DNA from: Epiperipatus broadwayi
Taxonomy: Eukaryota > Onychophora > Udeonychophora > Euonychophora > Peripatidae
Assembly: GCA_028023455.1 (NCBI GenBank)
Contig: JAQFVV010012394.1
Location: 24,743,963-24,807,962, forward strand
DNA: 64,000 bases
Reading direction: 5' to 3'
Below the pieces are notes generated by a model that had not been told where the DNA came from, made no database searches, and saw nothing but the letters and a program-made list of their open reading frames with translations. Shown here piece by piece: positions 1 to 10,560 of the stretch. The translations under genes and the position numbers were made by a program. Within the stretch, counting starts at the first letter, position 1. Every line of letters begins with the position of its first letter.

Positions 1-265
1 GATTTCTAAAGAATCATTTAAATAAATTTGTAAATAGTGTCCATCTTTTAATACATTAATGTCAAGCTATTTTGTCAGATAAAAGCTGATTAAAATAATT
101 CACAAGTTAAATTCCATGTGAATTCATTTAAATGAACTTGTAAATAGGATCTGAAAAAATAGATTGTGGGTGTTATTTACAAGTTCATTTAAAAGATTCT
201 TTAGGAATCTAGTTTGTGAATTATTTTAGTAACTTATTTGGACTTCTTTATTCCATGAATCATTA
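1..265. repeat. Foldback repeat, family FB-A (copy 1)
   Basis: The first 37 bases and the stretch around 170-215 are imperfect inverted copies of each other: both hold a motif like TTTACAAGTTCATTTAAA next to AGATTCTTTAG, in opposite orientation. Related sequence recurs near 22290-22520 and 48660-48830, ending in the same kind of segment (ACTTATTTGTTCCATGAAT-like). No ORF. It is probably a non-autonomous inverted-repeat element; its left end may lie outside the window. Confidence 0.5.
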
Positions 266-860
266 TTTTCAACCATTATTGATGCTATTCAGGATGAAGG
301 TCTCTCATAGTTTAGTCTAGCTTCTTTTCATCATATCACAGCAGTAAACTTTCTTATTTTATCCATCATCTTAGGTCTTTTATAATTTCTTGGGATCTAG
401 ATTAAGATTTATATTGTCCATCTATTATTTTCTCCTCTAGTAATATATTCAACACAGTTCTGTTTCAATCTCTTAATTCTTTCAATGATGTCAGTAATAT
501 CCGTTTGTTCTCTCATATATGTATTTCATTTTCAATTCTTTTTTTTACTCTTGACATATATCTCTCAATAATTGATTAAGTGCACTGATGTCTCTGAATT
601 GCTCTTCTGTTAAGTGTCCAAATCTCGGATTCATAAGTAAGAACTGATAAAACATATTTATTAAAAACCTTTCTTTTAAATATATAGCCTATTTCCTTTC
701 AATATTAAGTTATTTGTACCAGAAGCACTTCATCCAAGTTTCATTCTGTGTTTATATATTTTATAAATAATCATATGATAATAACAGTTGCAATAACAAG
801 GAGGTATGGAATGGACATTAAGAATTTGCCCTGCCCAGTTCTTTTAAGGCCTCAAAGATT
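240..860 (-). mobile_element. Internally deleted RTE-like LINE fragment
   Basis: On the minus strand, 240-760 resembles the C-terminal RT region and 3' end also seen at 9340-9960, 11194-11352 and 39647-40240. Bases 781-860 match the region upstream of the ORF of the better RTE copy (about 58730-58815; shared motifs GGAATGGACATTA-like and AATTTGCCCTGC). Both parts lie in the same orientation and in the order expected of an element that lost its middle (endonuclease and most of the RT). All frames are broken, so this is a dead copy. RTE assignment rests on similarity to the 56.7-58.6 kb copy. Confidence 0.55.
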
Positions 861-1130
861 CTATAAGTAGCCCTTCTTATTTCCCATTATTTATTGTCAT
901 TAAATTCAAAGTCAGTATGTGGATATATATATATTATTATGAGCAATAGCAAAGCCTGTACAATGTACATGTTTATATATGCACATACATATGATATAAT
1001 TTAAAATTTATATATATATATCATGACATCAGAAGTAGTTATAAAAAAGATCATACAGTAAACCACTTATATAATGGCCATGGGCACATATTATATGTGC
1101 TATTTTACAAATTGGTTTTTATTATTCAAA

Positions 1131-1250
1131 TCAGTTGGTTTTATTTCTTGGAAGTTCATATATGAATGCCAGAAGTGACTAAACTGTGGATAATCCATGC
1201 ATCTTAAACTCCAGAGACTGTTATTCTACCACTGTACCAAACCACATAGA
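1131..1250 (-). mobile_element. SINE-1 copy (tRNA-derived), antisense
   Basis: The reverse complement begins GGTTTGGTACAGTGGTAGAA and ends in the family tail resembling CCAAGAAATAAAACCAA. Between them lie the degenerate B-box-like region and the 'CACTTCTGG' segment shared by other copies. It is diverged and inactive. Confidence 0.55.
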
Positions 1251-1567
1251 ACATTATGTTTAATGAAATTCAACAAAGAGATCAAAGTGTATTTGATCAT
1301 GCTCATTAAAAAATTTTAGAGTTACAGACTGCTAGCAGTATGGAATCGTCTGTCTATTCCTAATATATTTATTATATTATTGAGCCATTACGTTATATGA
1401 TAAATAGTATAACCATAGTATTTTATTACATTTCTACAATTTAGTTGACAAATTTCGATGTTGGTAGGAATGGATATTTTTTGAAGATTAAAAGAAGTTA
1501 ATTTAAATTTCTTCCAAATTAAATTATTGTTCGCCAGCGCTAAATTTATCTTTAGAATGAATCATAG

Positions 1568-1690
1568 TTTGGTACAGTAGTTGCATGGCAGCTTTGGAGT
1601 TCAAAGCCTATATATTGTGGCTCAGATCTGTCATTTCTGGTACTCATATTTCTTACAAACTTCCAAGCAATAAACCATTCGATTGATTTA
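1568..1690 (+). mobile_element. SINE-1 copy (tRNA-derived)
   Basis: Same layout as other SINE-1 copies: a 'TTTGGTACAGTAG' A-box-like start, a middle containing CATTTCTGGTACTC, then ACTTCCAAGCAATAAACCATTCGATT, the family 3' tail (given here as two joined motifs, ACTTCCAAGC and AATAAACCATTCGATT). It lies just upstream of the degenerate hammerhead copy at 1755-1825. Confidence 0.55.
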
Positions 1691-1754
1691 TACTTGTAAA
1701 TCAAAATGGAACAATTTATTATATATAAATACTGTACATATGATAAAGATATAA

Positions 1755-1825
1755 ATGAAAGATGACCTAGGTCTACTGGCGAATGTTGGTTCAGCATGAA
1801 ATGCGTTTGGGGTCATTTGTCTTTT
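1755..1825 (+). ncRNA. Degenerate hammerhead ribozyme-like motif (copy C)
   Basis: Core-like segment CTGGCGA (1776-1782) is followed by a five-base-pair stem II (ATGTT 1783-1787 with AGCAT 1793-1797, loop GGTTC) and GAAA (1798-1801). Outer stem I can form between TGACC (1763-1767) and GGTCA (1811-1815). Compared with the copy at 41090-41152, stem II has changed from G-C to A-U at its base and from C-G to U-G inside, so pairing is kept while sequence drifts. The core has lost the conserved A6 (CTGG instead of CTGA), so it is predicted inactive. Confidence 0.5.
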
Positions 1826-1939
1826 ATTATGTCTTTATCCATATATTCCCAAATGAATGTGTGGTGTGTGGAGGTTATTTAATTAATACATTCTTTTTTA
1901 ATATGTTGGGTTTTAGTTATCTTTAAAACCATTATTATT

Positions 1940-2046
1940 ATTTTTATATGTCATAGTACCGGCCGGGACGCGAACCCATAACCGTCTGCAACCAAGTACT
2001 TGCTTGTAAAGCGACTGCGATGACCTCTCGGCTAACAACGCTTGAC
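1940..2046 (-). mobile_element. SINE-2 insertion (class II tRNA-like) with target-site duplication
   Basis: The reverse complement reads like a tRNA with a long variable arm: an A-box-like TAGCCGAGAGG, a G+C-richer variable region, then the B-box-like GGGTTCGCGTCC, followed by a short A-rich tail. Flanking direct repeats AAAACCATTATTATT (1925-1939) and AAAACCATTCTTATT (2047-2061) differ at one base and fit LINE-mediated insertion. Other copies lie at 4155-4250 and 23725-23829. Confidence 0.75.
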
Positions 2047-2554
2047 AAAACCATTCTTATTCTCAACTATATGTTTAATTTTATTGTAAATAAAAATACG
2101 TAAATTCTTTTTAAACATAAAATATTCAGAAGTATTTTTGTAATAAAAGGCAAAAAATCCACTTTCGAAATATGAAACAGAAAATGATAAAAAAAATTCC
2201 AATGTTGTTTAACATGTTATTCTTTTGTTGTCTGTTTTATTGGAAACGAAACAGTATTTGTTAAAATATTCTGTATAATATCAATTTACAATGAAATAAA
2301 TATAATAAAAAATAAAGTTTATGCTGTCAAAATTGATATAGCGCTGAATAGAATATTTAGCAACTATACATCAGTAATATTAAAATAAATTCTGATGAAA
2401 AATTAGATAATTATTTACATAAAGTTTATTATTTATCTGCATAATATTATTCAAGTAATAAATTTGTTACAATTGCTTTATTTTTTGTTTTCAAATACGT
2501 ACTCATATATATGTGTGTGCGTATCTCTGAATTTTTTTTTTTTAATTTCGAACA

Positions 2555-3895
2555 TATCTCAGTCGGAATATTTTGTGCAGTGGTAAAATTGTGGATTCAT
2601 GCACTAAATATTCCTGGATCACAATTCAAGCTTCAGTTCTGATGCCAAAATACCACATGACCTCCCAAGTAACTAACCATTCAGTTATTCCTGTGTAGTT
2701 GAATGCAGTGGTAGTGTGGTGGATTCAACAGTTAAAGTTCTTGGATTGAAGCCCAACTATCACTCCTGATTGGTAGAATACCACATGACCTCTCAAGGAA
2801 CTAATCATTCATTTTTTTTACTGTGTGATTGAATGCAATGATATAGTGATAGACTCAAAAGCTAATATTCTCAGATCAAAGATCAACCATCACTTCTGAT
2901 ATTAGAACATTACATGCCTCCCAATTAACTAATCATTCAATTATTTCCCATATAAGTGAATGCAATGGTAGATGATGGACTCAAAAATTTAACATTTCTG
3001 GATCAAAATTCAAGAATACCATATAACATTCTATTCATGTGTGAGGAATGTAATGATAGTGTGACAGATCAAAACTCAACCATCAATTCTAATAATATAA
3101 TGCCACCCATGACCTCCTAAGTAACTAATCATTCAGATATCCCCCCTGTGGTTAACTGCAATGATAGAGTAATAGACTCCAGAGCTAAAATTCCTTGATC
3201 ATAGATCAACTATCACTTCTGATGTTTGAACATCACATGATCTCCCAAGTAACTAACCATTCAATAATTTCTTTTGTGATAGAATATAATAATAGAATGA
3301 TGGATTCAAGAACAAAAGGTCCTGAATCAAAGCTCAATGATCACTTCTGATGTTCAAACATCATTACTTCTCAAATAACTAACCATTTGATTATTCTTTA
3401 TGTGATTACATGCAATGATAGAATGATGGATTGAATGCTAAAGTTCCTAGAGTGAAGATGTTACTTTTGTTGTTCGAATATTATATATCTATTCCCTCAA
3501 ATTACAAGCCTTTTTTCCCTTTATCTTATGTGATTTGGCATAATAACAGAGTGGTGAATTCATTGCAGCTTAATTGCTCTAGCGTTATATGACTTTTCAT
3601 TATGATGAATCATTAAATTACTTTTTCCCAAGCGATTTGGTGCAGTGGAATCATTATAGCTTCTAAGTGCTAAAAATTCCTGAATCTCGCTCAGCTCAGC
3701 TCCGTCACTTCCAGCACTTGAACAAAAATCTCTTAAGCAATGAACTTTTAGATTATCTCCCTGCATGATTTAATGCAAACAGCATAGATGTGAATTTGAG
3801 AGTTAGAGATTAATATATAGAAATTTCTGGTACTCTAATACAATTTGACATCTCAAGCAACAAAACATTTGATTATTTATCACTTTACTATATTT
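2555..3895 (+). repeat. Tandem array of about 11 diverged SINE-1 units
   Basis: A tRNA-like start (GAATGCAATGATAGAGTG-like) recurs at about 2575, 2703, 2832, 2957, 3048, 3158, 3283, 3409, 3538, 3633 and 3772. The usual spacing is 125-130 bp, with some shortened units. Each unit continues with a B-box-like 'GGATCAAAGCTCAA', then 'CACTTCTGATGTTC', then 'CCTCCCAAGTAACTAACCATTCA'-like sequence (two motifs, CCTCCCAAGTAACTAA and CCATTCA). The same unit occurs singly elsewhere in the window as SINE-1. Units are diverged from one another, so the array is old. It has no coding capacity. Confidence 0.75.
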
Positions 3896-4154
3896 CATCT
3901 TATATGTCAAATACAACTAAATTATATCCACAATTTCTGAAAATTGTGAAGTCATTGTTAAGATTAGAAAAATATTGTGAAATGGACTTAAGCTGCTATT
4001 TGATGATAATTTTGGGGGTTTGATGTCAGTGTGGTCCAATGAATAAAACTTCTGTATTCTTTATTTACAGCATTATATTATTTTCAAAAGAAGTTCATTG
4101 GAAGATGAATAGCCGATTATTGAACAGACTTTGTTGGACTTTGAGAAATTAAAA

Positions 4155-4250
4155 GGAAAGATCTGAGAGGTCATCGCAGCCACCTTGCAAGCAGATAGTT
4201 GGTTGCAGACGGTGTGGGTTCGCCTCCTGGACGATGCTATGACATATGGA
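4155..4250 (+). mobile_element. SINE-2 copy, 5'-truncated
   Basis: Starts inside the tRNA-like region at CTGAGAGGTCATCGCAG, then GTTGGTTGCAGACGG, the B-box-like GGGTTCGCCTCC, and ends GCTATGACATATGG with an A-run. This is the + orientation of the element seen reversed at 1940-2046 and 23725-23829. The first few bases of the tRNA region are missing. Confidence 0.65.
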
Positions 4251-4334
4251 AAAAAAGATGAAGATCTCGATGTTTAAAGAGAATGTTTTTTTTTATTGTA
4301 AAGGTAGAAATAAATTTCATTTTAAATAATTATA

Positions 4335-4480
4335 ATACTAGCCTAAAAGGTTTAGTGGAATGGTAATGTGTCGAACTCTGGGATGTGAGGTCCTCAGATC
4401 AATTCAATTTTCTGACATTTCCCGAGCTGGAAGACCTCATGATCTTTCCAGCAACAAATCCTTCAATTATTTTTTTTATC
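4335..4480 (+). mobile_element. SINE-1 copy
   Basis: A GGTTTAGTGGAATGGTAATG start (A-box-like), a GTCCTCAGATCAATTC B-box-like segment, and an AGCAACAAATCCTTCAATTA tail. The layout matches the other SINE-1 copies. It is diverged. Confidence 0.6.
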
Positions 4481-4560
4481 ATGAATTAATTATAAGATTA
4501 AAAATTAAACAGGTAACTGTCATGATTAGATTTATAAAATTATAAATCTGAATTCTTTTT

Positions 4561-6560
4561 TTTTTTAATTTTAATATGTGCATATATATATGTATAATGA
4601 TTAATATTTTAATATTAATATTGACTAAATATAATGTCATGAAATTTATCATTAATAATAATAATTGAACTGCCCTCTAACGGCCATATTCAATAATTTT
4701 TACAGTAAGAAAGATTTTTTTAAGGTGTAAGTTTTGAATTATAAATTGTAATATCCATGTAATAACTAAAGAAAAACATCCAGTAGTGAGATAATTAGAT
4801 ACCCACTTATTAAAATAGATACCTCAAGCTGAACCATGTGTTCTAGCTAACAATAGTAGTTTTTGTCTGAATTTACTTAGATATAAGATAGAAGGTGGTT
4901 CAAAATTTATCTCAGCATTTATAACTTTATATGGGTAGCTAATCAGAATATTTTCAAACAAGATGTGAGTCTTCAACATCCTTATTTATACAAAAATATT
5001 TAATTTGCTATTCATATAAAATTGTATGTGTTGGGGTAAATTTGGGAGCTGTTTTTACTCTAAGCAAATTCAGCCAACATGTTTCTATTTGAACTATACA
5101 CTTTCATTGGTTATCTAATTATATCATTGTTGAACATTTTCTGATATCACACAGATGCTCCCATTTCTAATTCAATTCGTAGATTATAATTATAGACACA
5201 AAATATAAATACATGTTTTAACACTCACACATATATGAATATTAAAACACAACTTTTATATAATTTCAGTTACTCATAACAAGACATGGAATTGGATATT
5301 GCAGATACTAAAAGTTTAAGTATATGCTTTAACACATTAAAAGACATATATGATATGATTACCCACTATCTGTGAATTTCTATATTTCTGACAGGGCTTG
5401 GAATCATATATCACTCGATATTACAGTATATTGCATATCATGTTAGTGTAAATGCACTTGTAAGTGCTAATGGTATCAATTTAAAAGTAATTCATGACAG
5501 TGCAATATCTTAGCATTGCATAAATTATCTGTAGGTATCGCAATGTGTGGCTTACTATTATTTAATAGCACCTTAATATTATACATTATATACATAATTA
5601 TATTAAAATTGTAATAAGTTAGTTGAAAATGTATTTATTAAGAATTCTGATAATTTCAAATTAAATACTGCTGATTGACTTTAAACATAAAATATTAACC
5701 TGATGGGGTTTGATCTAAGAGCAGTAGATGAGAAATTTATAGTTATCAATGATTGCTGATCCATAAACACTGCAGCACCCCCAGCAAAAAATTAATTATT
5801 AAATGTGTGCTTGAAAATATCAATAATACAACAGTAATTTAATATTTTGGATAGTTATTATGTAAATACAAGTAATTAAACCATTTTAATTTAAAAAAGA
5901 ATTATTTTAAAGAATTTGTTATGGCAGTGCCAATAACGTCAAGTTCAGTGAATTTCATAATGTTCCACCAAAATTTGCTTGCTTTTATCAGCACAATATA
6001 TTGAAGCTACTCGCTGATGCCGCGTCAATAATTAATTATTTGAGCGTGTTCAGAGCGAATAAATTTTTAAAATTTTCATTTAGGATGAGCAATTAAATAT
6101 TCTGTTTTTTTTTCTTATAATTAATATTCATATATAAATATTTATTACAGAAAAATATAACAAAATAATAAAAGATTTATTTTAAATGTTTATCAAGATC
6201 GGTGTTCGTGTAGAATATCATATTCCGAATTGTTTATCACGATGGCTGTTAGTGGTGCATATTTTTAAAAAATTATATTTTCCCAATTGTCATTATATAT
6301 AAAAAGTGAAATAAAAAGTGCAAAGGTGATCTATTCCAGGTATTTGTCAAATAGCAGTTAGTAAAAACAAAATGTACATTAGATCTTTTAGCAATGATTG
6401 GCATTAAAAAATAAAATGATGGTGTGGTTGCAAAATTAGAAATGCTCGTTTTGTTTTCCTTGCTTACTTTTTGGTGACGCTACTGTAATAAAGCACCTCT
6501 GCTTAAAACGTTCACTGGCCGTCACCGGTTGACATCGTAATTACATTTATTTTCCCCTGC
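4561..6560. other. AT-rich stretch with no recognised feature
   Basis: No ORF, tRNA or clear repeat seen. The sequence is low complexity with short AT microsatellites. A somewhat less AT-rich patch near 5930-6060 and another near 6440-6540 match nothing I recognise. Confidence 0.4.
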
Positions 6561-6607
6561 AATTTCTTGTTTTACATATATATAAAAATACATAACCATC
6601 ATTTCAC

Positions 6608-6796
6608 AGATATCTCATACAATCGATACACAAGACCACACACATATGAAAAAAAAGATCTCCAATACATATTTCATGTATATTAGAGATCATTAATTTT
6701 TTTCACATAGATGTGGTCATGTGTATCAGTTAGAGGAGATAAAGTGGATAGCTGAAGAGAATTTGAAAGTCTGTGTTCAAAACATCCCTATATTAC
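6608..6796. repeat. Hammerhead-family repeat, inverted pair lacking the ribozyme core
   Basis: The + strand from about 6700 (TTTCACATAGATGTGGTCAT) to 6796 matches the part downstream of the ribozyme in the copies at 30521-30716 and 41060-41245. It includes the A-box-like TAGCTGAAGAG and the B-box-like GTGTTCAAAACATCCC. The left part (6608-6675) is an inverted copy of the same region. The two arms meet at a hairpin, GATCTCCAATACAT ... ATGTATATTAGAGATC. The CTGATGA core is absent. Confidence 0.55.
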
Positions 6797-6990
6797 ATAT
6801 AATTGTAATTTATAAACAAATATTTTAAACATTGGATTACTAATTGAATTTTTATTTTTGTCATTTTTAAAGTTGTGAAAAAATGCATTGGGGAAAAAAA
6901 ACTGTTGGTTAAAAACATAATGACTAGCAGTATTTTACCTAGAAAGCTGACATTTTTAATGTTTTTTGTTTTGTTTTATTATAAATTTTG

Positions 6991-7375
6991 CCTTGCTTGG
7001 TTTAATGCAGTTATAGAGCATTAGACTTTGAAGAGCATAAAGTCCTCAAATCAATTCCAGTTCTGATGTGTTCAAACTTCTTATGAACACCTGAGCAATA
7101 AAACCAATTGATTATTTACTTTTTGTGGATTTATTGAAATGGTGGAGTGTCAGAATCTGGAACATAAGATTCTCAGATTGGTTCCAGTTTTGGCACTTCT
7201 GGTGCTTAAATATCTTATGAACTCCCAAGCAATAAAGCCGTTCAATTATTTACTCTGCTTGATATAGTATCAGACTCTGAGATATAATTTACCTGGTTCA
7301 GTTCCAGTTTTGTCATATTTAGTGCTCATTTTCTTAGGAACTGCTGTGCAATAAAGCCATTCACTTTATTTATTA
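6991..7375 (+). repeat. Trimer of SINE-1 units in tandem
   Basis: Three head-to-tail units start near 6991, 7125 and 7250. Each has a tRNA-like head, a 'CAGTTCTG/CAGTTTTG' middle, and a tail of the type GAACTCCCAAGCAATAAAGCC followed by TTCA..TTATTTA (the last unit is shorter at its head). The units are closer to the dispersed SINE-1 copies than to the array at 2555-3895, so tandem growth may have happened more than once. Confidence 0.65.
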
Positions 7376-7444
7376 TAAATTTTTAAAATGGACAAATTCT
7401 TAAAACAAGGGGAGATTAAGCAAAGCTGATAAATTAAGGGTACA

Positions 7445-8315
7445 ACAATAAAATCAATTATTCAAGGCTTTAATAGATGTATAAACATACATGGTTACAA
7501 TCAACCCTTAAGTTATCAACAATAATAATCTCCATTAAGAATCTATGGTCTAATATGTTTATATAGGCCCTAAAGATTGCAACTTGATCAAGGAGTGTGA
7601 GATTAATAATGCAAAGAAGTTCAAACAAGCTTCATTAATCAGGCAAATATAACTTGTTCTGAAAGTAGACTAATAAGTAGTCAATTATAACTTCCAGATT
7701 TATTAGTCTGGTTTCAAAATCTGGAAGTTACAATTGACTATTTATTAGTCTCTTTTCAGAACAGGTTATATTTGCCTCATTAATGAAGTTTGTTTAAACT
7801 TCTTTGCATTATTAATCTCACTCTTCTTAGTCAAGCTGTGGTCTTAAGTTAATATATAAACATAACAGACCATAGATAAAAGTGGCTCCACCTTTATTAT
7901 TTAAGGAGGTTGCCTTGACTACAGATTGAGATTGTTGATAGCTTAAGAGTTGATTGCTATCCTCTACATTTATAAAGCTATTAAAGCATTAAGTAATTGG
8001 CTTTATTGTCTTAATAAAATATATACTTTATATGAAAATTGGAAGTTATAAATGATTATTTATTAATCTGCTTTCAGAATCTGGAAGTTATATTTGACTA
8101 TTAATCTGTTTTCAGAACCAATCATATTTGCCTGATTAATGAAGCTTACCCTTTGCATTATTAATCTCACACTCCTTGGTCAAGTTGCAGTCTTTAGGGT
8201 CTATACAAACATATCAGACCATAGATAAAGATGGTACCACATTTGTCATCAAAGGAGGTTACATTGGCTACAGGTTATTATGGTTGATAGCTTAAGAGTT
8301 GATTGTTATCATATA
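7445..8315. repeat. Foldback element with three arms
   Basis: The left arm (about 7491-7700) and a right arm (about 7715-7965) are inverted copies that meet at the hairpin CTTCCAGATT ... AATCTGGAAG. Shared landmarks are CAGGCAAATATAACTTGTTC, TGCAAAGAAGTT, ATCTATGGTCT and the outer AAGTTATCAACAAT. A third arm (about 8043-8310) repeats the right arm in direct orientation, again containing AATCTGGAAGTTAT, CTCACACTCCTTGG and AGCTTAAGAGTTGATTG. No transposase ORF. Likely a non-autonomous inverted-repeat element with one arm duplicated. Confidence 0.7.
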
Positions 8316-8319
8316 ATAA

Positions 8320-9330
8320 ATTAAGAATATATGTTGATGATCAAAAATATTGAATTTCTTTTATTTAAAAATATGCGATATTTCATAGAAATGTGACTAG
8401 AACTGATTCTCTCCAAATTGACTGCTGTGCTCTCAAAACCAGTACATGTGATACGTACCTTGGCCATTTGCAACCAAATTTGTAAAGTTCTAATGCATCT
8501 GGATCATGAGTTATGGTGTGCTTTGTACAAATGGAACAATGTGCAAACATAAATTGGGCTAAACTACAGCTAAAACATTTGAAATGATTCAAACTGTATA
8601 TGACAGTAAACCATAATTGCAAAAATGTTTTCAAGTAATGTGTGATGTTTTGTATGGCAGAAGATGATGCATCAAAACAATTGGAACAAAGAAAGTGTGC
8701 AAGAAGTTTCCAAAATCATTTGAACTGATTATGATGTGTCTGATAGAATTGTTGAGGAGCTCATTGGAATTCCCAAAACTACTAACCATTACATTTTAAT
8801 GGAAATATGAATAATCAGAAGGTATGCATATATTTTGTGGCTCACTTGTTGATAACCAAAACGATATCAGAGTGGAGCACTGTGGGTGCATACAAAAACT
8901 ACAAGTATGGATTTGGAATTGTTGTTTAACATAATAATTGATAATGAGATATGGTATTTTTAATAATCTCAGAAAAAGAAAAAGAAAAAATTATGAATGC
9001 AAAATAATTAAAGCCAAATATTACTGGGTTTTTTTTTATAATTGTAAAGCAATTATTCACCACAAATACATTTCTGAAGATCAGACAGTAAATACTAGTT
9101 ATTATTTTGGTGCTTTGAATTATCTGTGAGCCAAATTACCTGATTACTAAGGGCTAGACTCTTGGTCATTATTGTAGGACAATGTACCAACCTACATAGG
9201 CAGGATTGTGTATTACTTTTGGCTGGAAAAAGCATTTTTGTGCTTGAACATCTACTGTATTTTTGATTTAATTCCCACTAATTTTTAACTATTTCTAAAA
9301 TTAATGTTTGCCATGAAAGAAACAAATCAT
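8320..9330. other. No recognised feature
   Basis: Short open frames here have no recognisable domain and low-complexity composition, and I do not support them as genes. The segment from 8380 to 8930 is slightly less AT-biased but matches nothing I know. Confidence 0.35.
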
Positions 9331-9339
9331 GGTTCTAGT

Positions 9340-9960
9340 ACTATGTCCAACCTGGCTCTTATAGTATTTTTAATTCTTTAAATGATATTATTAATGGTAC
9401 ATGTTTTTTCTTTCATTGGTATGCATTTCATTTTCATTCTCTTCTTTTTACTCCTAGCATACATTTTTCCATATTTCTTTGAGTGGTCTGAAGTCTCTAT
9501 ATTGTTCTCTGTTAAATATCCAAACCTCAGACCTGTAAGTATGAACTGATAAACACATGTATTAAAAATCCTCCTTTTAAATTACATAGGAGTATTTCCT
9601 TTTAATATTAAATTATTTTTACTAAAAGTAATCAATCCAAGTGTAATTCTAGGATTAATTTCATTCCTTATGTTTTCATCTGTATCAATAATCTGAGCAA
9701 GATATTTGTAATTCTTAATCTTTTTTAATCATTTTTTTATTTTTTTAATGTTCTTTTTCTGAAAAAATCCATTGAACATTATTTCAGTCATTTTAGCCTT
9801 TACTTTTAATCGTACATTTTTCATTTGATAACTCTTGTAACATTTTCTGAAACTCTGAAATATTATTTGCAAAAATAACAGATCATCTGTAAAATCTAGA
9901 TGACTTAAATAATCTCTTTTGTACTCCTTAAAATACTCCTATGTTATGTATCTATATATT
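9340..9960 (-). mobile_element. RTE-like LINE fragment (RT C-terminal part)
   Basis: Related on the same strand to 240-760 and 39647-40240. Shared landmarks on the + strand are TTGTTCTCTGTTAAATATCC-like, GAACTGATAAA, TTATTAAAAATCCT and AAGTGTAATTCT. The frame is riddled with stops. This is a decayed 5'-truncated copy. Confidence 0.5.
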
Positions 9961-10068
9961 GTAATGTCACTTTTTCTTTCTATTTTACTGACCACTTGTT
10001 AATAAATTTTGTTATTATATAAAGTTAATAGCGTTTTTGATTTATATTAGTGTATCCTATCTCTAGAG

Positions 10069-10560
10069 CAGGGGTGGGCAAATTGCGGCCTGGGGGCCAC
10101 ATGCGGCCCACTAAGAGGTTTTATGCGGCCCTCCAAAACAAACAGAAAAATCTGTCTTGAACTGAGATTTCCTTTTTGTGTGTGACTGAAGATTCATCTC
10201 GTATTTTCCACTATGATGGCCACGTCAATACACATGTGCAGTGTAGATATGATGTGCAGTGCTTTTCCAGTTGATCTGGTTACTTTCAATTTTGTCTTTG
10301 CATTAGCAAATATATACATTTCCAACTTTAGTGAAACCATGAACCCACTGAAAAAATGTAAAATCAGTGATGAATGTCATGTGTTTAATGAAGAATGGAC
10401 AAAAATATTTCTTTGGTAATACAGGGAATAAAGCAGTGTGTTTATTGTGTCATGAAAAAAAGGTGCGGCCCTCTGCTAACCTTCGCTTCCACAAAGTGTC
10501 CCTCGATGCGGCCTCCACCAACCTCTGTGGCCCCCGAGCCAAAACAATTGCCCACCCCTG
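10069..10560 (+). mobile_element. Non-autonomous hAT element with BED zinc-finger relic
   Basis: Terminal inverted repeats CAGGGGTGGGCAA ... TTGCCCACCCCTG are flanked by a perfect 8-bp target-site duplication CTCTAGAG (10061-10068 and 10561-10568), the hallmark of hAT transposons. The interior holds a start-like region (about 10339-10470) whose translation in two frames resembles the N-terminus of hAT/GTF2IRD2-ZBED-type proteins: residues like CHVFNEEW followed, after a frame change near 10418, by AVCLLCHEKK, the first Cys-x2-Cys of a BED finger. The catalytic domain is missing. The terminal sequence is unusually GC-rich for this window. A perfect TSD suggests a fairly recent insertion. Confidence 0.85.

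Noticed and set aside
3560-3766. 68-codon minus ORF as a gene
   Set aside because: It falls inside the tandem SINE array and is explained by the repeat.
8938-9129. Small + strand ORF of 63 codons
   Set aside because: Lysine/asparagine/tyrosine-rich translation typical of AT-rich random sequence; no domain, no splice context.
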